Source of the DNA: Acidobacteriota bacterium
GTDB taxonomy: Bacteria > Acidobacteriota > Thermoanaerobaculia > Gp7-AA8
Assembly: GCA_003223695.1 (NCBI GenBank)
Contig: QHVY01000266.1
Span: 1 to 10,974, forward strand
Reading direction: 5' to 3'
DNA length: 10,974 nt
Each line of letters begins with the position of its first letter. Position 1 is the stretch's first letter. Below, piece by piece: positions 1 through 5,583 of this stretch. The translations under genes and the position numbers were made by a program. Below the pieces are notes generated by a model. That model did not search any database. It was not told the DNA's origin and was given only the letters and a program-made list of their open reading frames with translations.

Positions 1-183
1 CGCCTCGGTCAACGAACGCGATGTGAAGTGGCCGCTGCGAAGTCCTTCCTGCAGCTCGCCCAGCGTGATTTCCTCGAGCTCGAATGGCGCCGCGGACGGC
101 GTTTGCGGCGTTTGTCGCGCGAGCAGCGCCCCTGCGGCGCCGAGTCCCGTGATCGTGATGAAGGTTCGGCGGTCGATCGTCAT
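1..183 (-). CDS. Tat-exported amidase, N-terminal fragment (runs off left edge)
   Basis: Only the first 61 codons are inside the window. The N-terminus has a twin-arginine signal (DRRTFI at residues 4-9, then a hydrophobic Gly/Ala/Leu stretch to about residue 22), so the protein is probably exported folded. After a Pro/Ala linker comes ITLGELQEGLRSGHFTSRSL, which matches the usual opening helix of amidase-signature enzymes, where a variable leader precedes a pattern like 'lqaal.sGrltSr.Lv'. The catalytic Lys-Ser-Ser region lies outside the window, so the family call rests on this segment alone. The ATG overlaps the stop of the upstream membrane-protein gene as ATGA, which fixes the start and suggests translational coupling. 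A different amidase starts on the plus strand at the right end of the window, and its equivalent segment has the same pattern. Confidence 0.75.
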   Translation of the reverse strand, partial: MTIDRRTFITITGLGAAGALLARQTPQTPSAAPFELEEITLGELQEGLRSGHFTSRSLTEA

Positions 184-533
184 TCGTCGGTCCCTTTCCC
201 TTGGAGATGAAATCGATGCATCACGCGATGAAAGAATGGGGCGAGAAGAACGCCCGTCGCAGCGATGAAAAATAGTCCTGAAAATAATGCATAAAATGAG
301 GCGAACAGCTTGCCTGAACGCGTTGTCAACTGATCCACAGGTCCCATGCCGCCGAGGATCATGGAGGCGTTGAGCAGGGCATCGATCCACGGCAAACGAC
401 CAGCTGCGTGATAACCGATCACGCCGATTCCGAGAGCCGCCGCCACGGCGGTGAGCACCATCGTGCCGTGCCACATGACGCGAATGGCAAACTCGCCGCG
501 CGTCAGCAGTCTGTCTTTGATCCGCTCGTACAT
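180..533 (-). CDS. Small membrane protein with two-TM-plus-pore (K+ channel-like) layout
   Basis: This 117-residue protein has a basic N-terminus, a first membrane segment at about 20-41, a short amphipathic stretch LPWIDALLNASMIL at 47-60, then GGMGPVD at 61-67, and a second membrane segment at about 74-99 followed by a His/Arg/Lys-rich cytoplasmic tail. The order TM1, pore-like helix, glycine-rich loop, 'GKLFASFYAL' and TM2 resembles bacterial two-TM potassium channels. However, the TVGYGD selectivity filter is absent and GGMGPVD occupies its place. I recall similar uncharacterised proteins being conserved in many bacteria, but I cannot name a family. It overlaps the amidase gene by four bases. 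Its ATG is 17 bases from the divergent dehydrogenase remnant, with no good Shine-Dalgarno visible. Membrane location is well supported; channel activity is speculation. Confidence 0.75.
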   Translation of the reverse strand: MYERIKDRLLTRGEFAIRVMWHGTMVLTAVAAALGIGVIGYHAAGRLPWIDALLNASMILGGMGPVDQLTTRSGKLFASFYALFSGLFFIAATGVLLAPFFHRVMHRFHLQGKGTDE

Positions 534-918
534 GACAAGATTGCGGCGCGTTGCGAGCGATCCGTCTGATCCGCCACGGCGCGCCGTTGATCGCGCAGGA
601 TATCGCTGATCCGTGGCCGCAATCCGGCGAAGTGTTGATCGAGATTCGCGCCGCCGGCATTTGCCACAGCGACGCGCATTATCGCGCCGAGGCCGGACGC
701 ATTCCGCTCCCGCGCACTCTCGGACACGAAATCGCCGGGACGAATGCCATCAGCGGCGAACGCGTCGCAATCCACTACCTGCTTCCAAACGGCGACATGA
801 TCGGCAAGGAAGTCGATGGCGGGTTTGCGGAGAAGATCGTGGTGCCGGCCGCGAATTTGATCCCAATTCCTGATCACATCTCATTCGAAGAAGCAGCGAT
901 CATGATGTGCTCGACTGC

Positions 919-1340
919 GACGGCGTATCACGCGCTGCGGCTCGCAAACTTTCAACCGGGCGAATCTGTGGCCATCCTCGGCTTCGGCGGCCTCGGAATT
1001 TCGGCCTTGCAGTTGGCGCGACGGCTCGGTGCGAGCGAGATTCGCGTTGTCGACCGCGTTCCGGAGAAGCTCGCAATCGCGAGGGATCTCGGCGCGATCG
1101 TAGGGCACAGCGGTGCCGTGCCGAACCCCGGAGTGCGGCACGGCGCAGCCGTGCCCTACAATCGCGCCGAGATCCCTCGCGATCGCGAGCTTCTCCGGAA
1201 CGCGGTCGACAACACGAATCTCGCCTGCACCGAACCGTCGCGCCAACTGCAAGGCAGAAATTCCGAGGCCGCCGAAGCCGAGGATGACGACAGATTCGCC
1301 GGGTTGAAAGTTTGCCAGCCGCAGCGCGTGATACGCGGTC
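919..1340. repeat. 422-bp imperfect palindrome without spacer (inverted duplication of dehydrogenase segment)
   Basis: Bases 919-1129 pair with 1130-1340, centred between 1129 and 1130. I aligned the arms by hand. The outer 190 bp have 12 mismatches and no gaps, and the inner 21 bp have 5 mismatches, about 92% identity overall. Both arms encode the same dehydrogenase segment (TAYHALRLANFQPGESV to ARDLGAIVG) in opposite directions. Nine of the 12 outer differences are synonymous in the dehydrogenase frame; the three that change residues are A/V, L/F and S/G. Identity fades outside 919 and 1340, where both sides share the hexamer gctcga. Confidence 0.95.
1100..1159. repeat. REP-like GC-rich hairpin element at the palindrome centre
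   Basis: Each arm leaves dehydrogenase sequence at the same point and ends in TAGGGCAC followed by GC-rich sequence. On the minus strand the 1138-1158 side reads tagggcacggctgcgccgtg and folds on itself (GGCACGG loop CCGTGCC). The plus-strand copy at 1101-1120 is a diverged, weaker version. The two face each other and form a larger palindrome. The layout (GTAG-type edge, internal hairpin, facing pair) resembles the double-hairpin repeats at 2000-2051 and 4816-4867, but the core is GGCACGG rather than GCCGGCT, so it is a different family. Confidence 0.65.
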
Positions 1341-1479
1341 GGCTCGAGCTGATGCAAATGCGCCTCGATCTCTCCCGTGCAATCACGCGGAGCGTTCCGC
1401 TCGAATCGGATGCGATCAACGCGGTGCTCGACGATCTCGATCGCGGCACCGCCCATCTGCGCACCGTTATTATTGTTTG

Positions 1480-2202
1480 ATGCTCGCAACGCTGCTTCTG
1501 GCGGCTCTCGTCCCCGGCAATCACACGATCGCGCTGCGGGATCGCTCGTACATCGTGCACGTACCGCCCGGAGCGACGACGCCGCGGCCGGTCATCATCA
1601 ATTTTCACGGCGGCGGCTCGAATGCCGAGGCGCAGCAGCGTTACGGCGGAATCGATGCTGTCGCCGATCGCGAGCACTTCATCGCCGTCTACCCGAATGG
1701 CACTGGACGCGGACGTTTTCTCGTCTGGAACGCGGGAACGTGCTGCGGACGCGCGCCGCTGCAGGGCATCGACGACGTCGGATTCGTTCGCGCGATGATC
1801 GACGATCTCGCGAAACGTACGCCGATCGATCGCACTCGCATCTACGCAACCGGACTATCAAACGGCGCGATGATGACCTATCGCATCGCCGCCGAGGCGC
1901 CGGATCTCGTCGCCCGTCCCGGTGATCGACTTCCATAGCGTCGATGATCCGCGAGCGTTGTACAACGGCGGACTCGGACCGCCATTTTCGATGACTGACG
2001 TAGCGCCGGCTCTTCAGCCGGCGCAATGAGCCGGCTAAGAGCCGGCTCTACGTTGTATCGCGGCGCGACGGTCATCGTGTCCAACCTCGGACCGCCGGGC
2101 AAAGACGCTCTGCCTGTCGCCGCCCGAATCCTCGGCAAACCCAATCACCTCATCGATGCGAACGAGGAGATGTGGGCGTTCTTCGGGAACTTCCGACGCT
2201 GA
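1480..2202 (+). pseudogene. Polyhydroxybutyrate-depolymerase-type esterase, broken by deletion, frame change and repeat insertion
   Basis: From the ATG at 1480 the product begins with a short hydrophobic leader and continues as an alpha/beta hydrolase of the PHB depolymerase / feruloyl esterase type. It has the oxyanion motif HGGG (43-46), YPNGT, WNAGTCCG and the nucleophile elbow GLSNG with Ser127. At about 1910 the frame breaks: the first frame ends with a stop at 1936-1938. The protein continues one base out of register as PVPVIDFHSVDDPRALYNGG (1914-1973), which holds the likely acid residue, and about 20 family residues are missing at the join. A double-hairpin repeat then replaces the next part. 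The original frame resumes and ends with ILGKPNHLIDANEEMWAFF, a typical family C-terminus. The catalytic His region (GH.WPG) is missing, so the enzyme is dead. The start overlaps the dehydrogenase stop, so the two were once co-transcribed. Confidence 0.82.
1995..2077. repeat. 83-bp double-hairpin repeat, copy 1 (inside esterase remnant)
   Basis: This differs from 4811-4893 at only 2 of 83 positions and lies in the same plus-strand orientation. It has two perfect 9-bp hairpins: GCGCCGGCT (2003-2011) loop cttc AGCCGGCGC (2016-2024), and GAGCCGGCT (2028-2036) loop aag AGCCGGCTC (2040-2048). GTAG (2000-2003) pairs with CTAC (2048-2051) around both. Identity with the second copy runs 26 bp past the hairpins on the right. 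One mismatch is in a hairpin loop (2014). The other (2064) is in the non-palindromic extension. Confidence 0.95.
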
Positions 2203-2709
2203 CTACGGGCGCGTACTGTCCGTACGGGTCGTTTGTGTCGTCCGCACGACGTCACTCCGCCCCCGCCCACTGAGCCCGAACAATCCGAGGAGCCCGAGCA
2301 GGCCTAACAGCCCCCAGTTGAATCCGTGCTGCTCGTTCTCTTCGCCCATCGTGGTCGTCGTTGGCTGCACTGTCGCAGTCGTCTCAGTCCCGGCAGGCGG
2401 GTAGGTGGACGTCGTCGCTGTCGCCGCGGTGTCGACCATCATCGGCGTCGGCGGCGGAGCGGTGTACGTCGCCGTTGTCGCCGTCGTTGCTGCGCCGGTC
2501 GACGTGACCCCACCCTCTGAGCGTTTCCTGTGAACACGCGTCGTCGTCTTGGCTGCTGTTCCCGTCGTCGCCGTGGTCGCAGTTGTGCCGGTCGTAACCG
2601 TTGCCGTCGCGCTGGTGTCCGTCGTCTGCGTCGTCGCCGTCTGCGTTTGCGCGGCCAGGGTTGTTCCGACGAGCATCAGGACAGCAGCGAACGCGGATGC
2701 TGTTCGCAT
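2203..2709 (-). CDS. Secreted Thr-rich protein with WGxxGxxG-type C-terminal segment
   Basis: This is a 168-residue protein. The start at 2709 is set by a strong Shine-Dalgarno (GAGGAGG, 2716-2722, six bases away) and by the signal peptide it gives (residues 1-20, ending TTLAAQ). Residues 21-120 are low complexity, dominated by Thr and Ala (runs such as TTGTTATTATTGT), with a basic patch RVHRKR at 58-63 and a PPPTP segment. The C-terminal part has NWGLLGLLGLLGLFGLSGR (131-149), a hydrophobic WGxxGxxG motif. From family knowledge, WGxxGxxG-type proteins end in such a short membrane or sorting segment. Here about 20 hydrophilic, Thr-rich residues follow it. The gene ends base-to-base against the esterase remnant (2202/2203). 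It is last in the minus-strand sortase cluster, but its tail lacks an LPxTG-like motif, so it is not an obvious sortase substrate. The function is unknown. Confidence 0.8.
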   Translation of the reverse strand: MRTASAFAAVLMLVGTTLAAQTQTATTQTTDTSATATVTTGTTATTATTGTAAKTTTRVHRKRSEGGVTSTGAATTATTATYTAPPPTPMMVDTAATATTSTYPPAGTETTATVQPTTTTMGEENEQHGFNWGLLGLLGLLGLFGLSGRGRSDVVRTTQTTRTDSTRP

Positions 2710-2743
2710 ATCGAGCCTCCTCGATCGGCGGGCAAAGCAAGGT

Positions 2744-2845
2744 TCAGGCCGCCAGCCAGAGGTCGAATGGATCTTCGTCCCACCAGGAGATCCAAAACCA
2801 GATCTTCGTGTCTTCTGTGCAAATACAGCCATAGGTTGTTCTCAT
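2744..2845 (-). CDS. Candidate 33-residue Trp-rich peptide
   Basis: A short frame starts 8 bases after the sortase stop codon, at an ATG preceded by GAGG with six bases of spacing. The product contains IWFWISWWDEDPFDLW (residues 15-30): five tryptophans in 33 residues, an acidic DED cluster and two cysteines (Cys7, Cys9). The tight spacing after the sortase, the plausible ribosome site and the biased composition support translation. Without homologues it could equally be a chance frame in a 144-base gap. I do not recognise it and assign no function. Confidence 0.42.
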   Translation of the reverse strand: MRTTYGCICTEDTKIWFWISWWDEDPFDLWLAA

Positions 2846-2853
2846 GACCCACC

Positions 2854-3417
2854 TCACACCGCCCGGGCGATAACGACGTAACGCAGAGGTCCACCCGGAC
2901 GAATCGCGTCGAACGGAAAACACGTGATGAGCGTGAGGATCCGTCCACGTGATGGCTCGAGAGGTGAGGTGTCGTACTTGTTGACGATGCGATGCTCGAC
3001 GATGCGATAACGGAGCGCGCGGCCGTCGCGAGTCTGCAGAACAACTGGATCGCCGATTTCCACCTCGCGCAGCACTGCGAATTGCGAATCGCGATGCGCG
3101 GAGACGACACAGTTGCCGATCGACTCCGGTGATGCTGTGCCGTCCACGTGACCCGGACCGAATGCCATCGTGCGTCCGCTGGCGCCGGCGAGGACGATGT
3201 AGCTGCGACGCTGACGCGGAAACTCGATTCTGGCCACGGGCCACGTGTCGGCCCATCTCCACGGCTTGACGTCTCGTTCGCCGTGGATCGTTCGCGCCCA
3301 CGCCCGCTCGAGGAGGAATTGCGCGAACTGCGCCTTCGCAAACAGGTAGGCACCATGTCCGAGGGACAGCACGCCGGCAATTACGAGCGAACCGATGAAG
3401 ACGAGGCGCTTTCTCAT
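2854..3417 (-). CDS. Class GN sortase
   Basis: This transpeptidase (187 residues) cleaves a C-terminal sorting motif of an exported protein via a Cys thioester. The start at 3417 gives a basic N-terminus and a membrane anchor (residues 5-25, VFIGSLVIAGVLSLGHGAYL). The catalytic residues are visible: His108 in SAHRD, Cys166 in LITCFPFDAI and Arg179 in GGPLRYVV. AFGPGHVDGTA (85-95) and IGNCVVSAHRD are typical of the Gram-negative class GN ('marine proteobacterial') sortases, which normally sit beside a VIT/vWA substrate, as here. The product is expected on the periplasmic face of the inner membrane. Its leader is unusual: immediately before the ATG lies an array of heptamers instead of a clear Shine-Dalgarno (only a weak GGA about 7 bases upstream). 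An upstream extension of the frame would merely translate the repeats. Confidence 0.92.
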   Translation of the reverse strand: MRKRLVFIGSLVIAGVLSLGHGAYLFAKAQFAQFLLERAWARTIHGERDVKPWRWADTWPVARIEFPRQRRSYIVLAGASGRTMAFGPGHVDGTASPESIGNCVVSAHRDSQFAVLREVEIGDPVVLQTRDGRALRYRIVEHRIVNKYDTSPLEPSRGRILTLITCFPFDAIRPGGPLRYVVIARAV

Positions 3418-3420
3418 TTC

Positions 3421-3476
3421 GTTGTCCGTTGTTCGTTGTCCGTTGTTTGTTGTCCGTTGTTTGTTGTCCGTTGTTC
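3421..3476. repeat. Eight tandem heptamers GTTGTCC/GTTGTTY
   Basis: Eight uninterrupted 7-bp units alternate GTTGTCC with GTTGTTC or GTTGTTT, giving a 14-bp higher-order period. On the strand of the sortase gene it reads as CAAC-rich GAACAAC/GGACAAC units and ends 3 bases before the sortase ATG, so it forms the translated gene's leader. Confidence 0.96.
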
Positions 3477-3483
3477 GACCTCT

Positions 3484-3511
3484 CGAAGAACGAGGAACGA
3501 AGCACGAAGAA
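3484..3511. repeat. Four tandem heptamers CGARGMA, abutting the VIT/vWA stop codon
   Basis: The units are cgaagaa, cgaggaa, cgaagca and cgaagaa, contiguous. The last base is directly next to the stop codon of the VIT/vWA gene (complement of 3512-3514). Together with the array at 3421-3476 it fills nearly the whole 94-bp gap between substrate and sortase genes. Confidence 0.92.
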
Positions 3512-5407
3512 CTACCTGCGAATTGCGACAGTTGCCGCAACCGCCAGCAGAAGCATTCCAATCATGATTTCGAGCGGCGCAGGTGACGCCGTGCCGGGAA
3601 GCGATCCACCCCATCCGAGAGGCAGATTCATCGGTACCGGACGTGTCTCGCAAATCTCCGGCGGAACACCGGATGGCGTGTGATCGACGGCGACGAGACT
3701 CGTGTACTGCGAGACCAGGTGATGCGCGAGCGCAAGCTCGACGATCGGCTGGCGCACATCCTTCTCCGAATCGCTGAGAGCCTCGATCTTGCGGCGAGCC
3801 CAGAGGCGGCCAATGCCGCTCTCTTCACTTGTGACCTGCATCGAATGAACATCGTTCCACTCCTCGGTTCCGCGTTTTGCGGACGCGATCACGCGTCCTG
3901 ACGGCTTCGAAAACTTCACGGCGACGACGACCGGCTCGCCGGCATACAAATCGGGAATTCGCTGCGGCCACATTTCGACCGCGGGATCATCGAATCTCAG
4001 CTCGACATTTGTCAGGACCGGACTCTCGAGCTTTTCGAAGAGCGTGCTCATTTTCGTCTGGACCTCATCGCGGTTGCCGATGTATGTGAATGTTCCTCGT
4101 CCGAATCGCGCCGCGTCGCGCATGAAGTGCGTGTTCGGAGCGGTGCCGATTCCCACCGTGAAGAGGCGGCTGCGTCCGAGGTGCGCGCGAATGAAGGCGA
4201 AGAGCTGCGCCTCATTGCCGACCTGACCGTCGGTCATGAAGATCACCTGGCGCACAGCCGATTCGTTCGGCGTTGCGTCGCGAAGCGCAGCATCGAGCGC
4301 CGGCATCATCTCGGTCCCGCCAGTCGCCCGTAGTGCGTTCACGAATTGCTTTGCTTCGACGAGATTGCCCGTCGTCGCCGGCCGCGCATCGCTCCACAGC
4401 GGATGCGTGACCGAGTTGAACTCGATGATGTTGAAGCTGTCCTGCGAATCGAGGTGATCGAGTGCCAGTTGGAGCGCGGCTCTCGCGGCGGAGATCGATG
4501 GTCCCTCCATCGAGCCGGAGGTATCGATGATGAAGATCGTTTCCTTCGGCAAACGCGCGCTGCGGGTGACCGCAGGCGGCATGATCATCACCAGTCCGTA
4601 ATCTTTCTCCGTGAACAGCGCCGACTTCGGCTCGTTGCCAAGGTCGGGCTGCCAAACGAGCTCGAAGTCGCGGTCGCCGGGCACGTCGCCGTTGAGCGTG
4701 ACCGCGTAATGCGAGCCCCCGAGGGCGGTCGTAGTCACCTGGTGATAGGAGCTGTCGACGCGGCGCAGCGAGAAACCGGAATCGAGATCGACGGCCAGGT
4801 GGACGCGATTCTGACGTAGCGCCGGCTCTCCAGCCGGCGCAATGAGCCGGCTAAGAGCCGGCTCTACGTTGTATCGCGGGGCGACGGTCATCGGAAAGCG
4901 CAGACGGAACGCTCCATCGCGGTAGTCGACGCTCTGCTGATACTCGATCGCGACGGTGACTTCCTCGCCTGCGGCTATAGTACTAATTGATATAGTGAAG
5001 ATATTCGGCCGCTCCTGTGAAAGCAGCGAGGCCTTCTTCCCTTCGCTCTTCGCCTGTTGATAAATTTGCTCGGCCTCTTTGCGCTCCTTGATTTCCCCTT
5101 CGATCACACGCTGGCCGACGGTCATGCGCAGCGTGTCCACCGCCGCGTCCTCGGGCAGCGGAAACGCATACACCGCTTCCGCGCATGTCGGCTCCGGATT
5201 GCGAAAGCGCTGCGTGATTTCGCCGCGCAGGATCATGCCGCGCACGCGGAGCTTGACGTCCGTCTCCACCGTCGGCGCGGCGACATACACGCCCGGCTGA
5301 TTGGTTTTCAAAAGCAGCGTGCCGCTCTGCACCTGATCGATCGTGATCTGCGCACGAGCGGCAATCGGAATCAGAATGAGAATGACGACTGCCAGTTTTC
5401 GAATCAT
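3512..5407 (-). CDS. VIT and von Willebrand A domain protein, sortase target ('marine proteobacterial sortase target' type)
   Basis: This is a 631-residue exported protein. The start at 5407 gives a signal peptide (MIRKLAVVILILIPIAARA) and has GGAGG upstream. The VIT domain spans about 40-175 (LRGEITQRFRNP, YAFPLPEDAAVD, IYQQAKSEGKKASLLSQERP). The vWA domain spans about 288-460 with an intact metal site: DTSGS 295-299, Thr365 in GGTE, and MTDG 391-394. LVSQYTSLVAVD (564-575) is typical of this family. The C-terminus is a sorting signal: LPGTA (603-607), a membrane helix (about 611-629) and Arg-Arg, matching the adjacent sortase. Oddity: residues 178-199 (from YNVEPALSRL to GEPALRQ) are translated from the 83-bp repeat. 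They sit between the end of the VIT domain (MTVAPRY) and NRVHLAVDLDSGF, where relatives, as I recall, have a different linker of roughly 30-40 residues. The MIDAS and sorting signal are intact, so the protein may still work. Confidence 0.93.
   Translation of the reverse strand: MIRKLAVVILILIPIAARAQITIDQVQSGTLLLKTNQPGVYVAAPTVETDVKLRVRGMILRGEITQRFRNPEPTCAEAVYAFPLPEDAAVDTLRMTVGQRVIEGEIKERKEAEQIYQQAKSEGKKASLLSQERPNIFTISISTIAAGEEVTVAIEYQQSVDYRDGAFRLRFPMTVAPRYNVEPALSRLIAPAGEPALRQNRVHLAVDLDSGFSLRRVDSSYHQVTTTALGGSHYAVTLNGDVPGDRDFELVWQPDLGNEPKSALFTEKDYGLVMIMPPAVTRSARLPKETIFIIDTSGSMEGPSISAARAALQLALDHLDSQDSFNIIEFNSVTHPLWSDARPATTGNLVEAKQFVNALRATGGTEMMPALDAALRDATPNESAVRQVIFMTDGQVGNEAQLFAFIRAHLGRSRLFTVGIGTAPNTHFMRDAARFGRGTFTYIGNRDEVQTKMSTLFEKLESPVLTNVELRFDDPAVEMWPQRIPDLYAGEPVVVAVKFSKPSGRVIASAKRGTEEWNDVHSMQVTSEESGIGRLWARRKIEALSDSEKDVRQPIVELALAHHLVSQYTSLVAVDHTPSGVPPEICETRPVPMNLPLGWGGSLPGTASPAPLEIMIGMLLLAVAATVAIRR
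4811..4893. repeat. 83-bp double-hairpin repeat, copy 2 (in frame inside the VIT/vWA gene)
   Basis: This is 81/83 identical to 1995-2077 and in the same orientation. The hairpins are GCGCCGGCT/AGCCGGCGC (4819-4840, loop ctcc) and GAGCCGGCT/AGCCGGCTC (4844-4864, loop aag), enclosed by GTAG/CTAC (4816-4867). The right-hand 26 bp (4868-4893) encode, on the minus strand, the end of the VIT domain (MTVAPRY) and the junction residues. Confidence 0.95.
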
Positions 5408-5502
5408 TGCCTTTCCCTCCGCTGACCAAATTCGATCCGCGGTGTGGCGTGGGAGGGGCGGCTTTGGGGAAAGGTGTTGGCGGAATATGGCGAAATTGTG
5501 AT

Positions 5503-5564
5503 TCACCACAGAGAGCACAGAGCACACAGAGATGTCTCCGTGCTCTCTGTGTTCTCTGTGGTGA
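5503..5564. repeat. Inverted repeat of CACAGAGA-type sequence between divergent genes
   Basis: Arms 5503-5532 and 5535-5564 match at 26 of 30 positions with only two bases between them. The sequence is built from short CACAGAG/CTCTGTG units. It lies in the 176-bp region between the VIT/vWA start (5407) and the response regulator start (5584), close to the latter. It could act as a cruciform or leader hairpin, or be a dispersed intergenic repeat. I recall CACAGAGA-type repeats in several environmental bacterial genomes but cannot assign a named family. Confidence 0.88.
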
Positions 5565-5583
5565 TAGACCGTAGAATCGACTC

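Larger units (their letters stand above)
551..1480 (+). pseudogene. Zinc-type alcohol dehydrogenase, rearranged remnant
   Basis: An open frame of 309 codons starts at a TTG. The N-terminal half is a normal medium-chain zinc alcohol dehydrogenase: the GroES-like part has GICHSDAHYR (catalytic Cys38) and GHE (59-60), followed by MIGKEVDGGFAEKIVVP and a Rossmann segment GFGGLG (144-149) with VVDR at 166-169. The four-Cys structural zinc loop expected between HYL (75-77) and MIGK (83-86) is missing. At about residue 184 the enzyme sequence stops. Roughly 85 codons of reverse-complemented copy of its own residues 124-184 follow, with a hairpin element between the two. The true C-terminus resumes at about residue 270 (LDLSRAITRSVPLESDAINA, ending TAHLRTVIIV). 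The rest of the nucleotide-binding domain is gone, so activity is very unlikely even though the frame stays open. An in-frame stop at 533-535 forces the TTG start. The stop overlaps the next ATG (TGATG). Confidence 0.8.

Noticed and set aside
503..877. 124-residue minus-strand frame overlapping the dehydrogenase start
   Set aside because: It is antisense to clear GroES-like coding sequence, has no recognisable domain or ribosome site, and conflicts with the membrane-protein gene.
881..1489. Long minus-strand frame with dehydrogenase-like residues (TAYHALRLANFQPGESVVILGFGG)
   Set aside because: It is the second palindrome arm read in its own sense. It has no GroES-like start, no C-terminus and continues antisense through the first arm, so it is a by-product of the inverted duplication, not a second gene.
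1910..1994. Single sequencing error as the cause of the esterase frame break
   Set aside because: Conserved residues are also missing at the join, so a one-base error does not explain it. It remains possible that some of the loss is an assembly artefact.
2710..2832. Upstream extension of the WGxxGxxG protein start
   Set aside because: The extension has no signal peptide and overlaps the candidate small peptide. The internal ATG at 2709 has a strong GAGGAGG site and a proper signal peptide.
2326..2847. Plus-strand Arg-rich frames across the Thr-rich gene
   Set aside because: They are antisense shadows produced by the ACN/GCN codon bias of the Thr/Ala-rich protein.
3421..3511. CRISPR-like array
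   Set aside because: The units are 7 bp with no spacers, there is no repeat-spacer alternation, and no cas genes are present.
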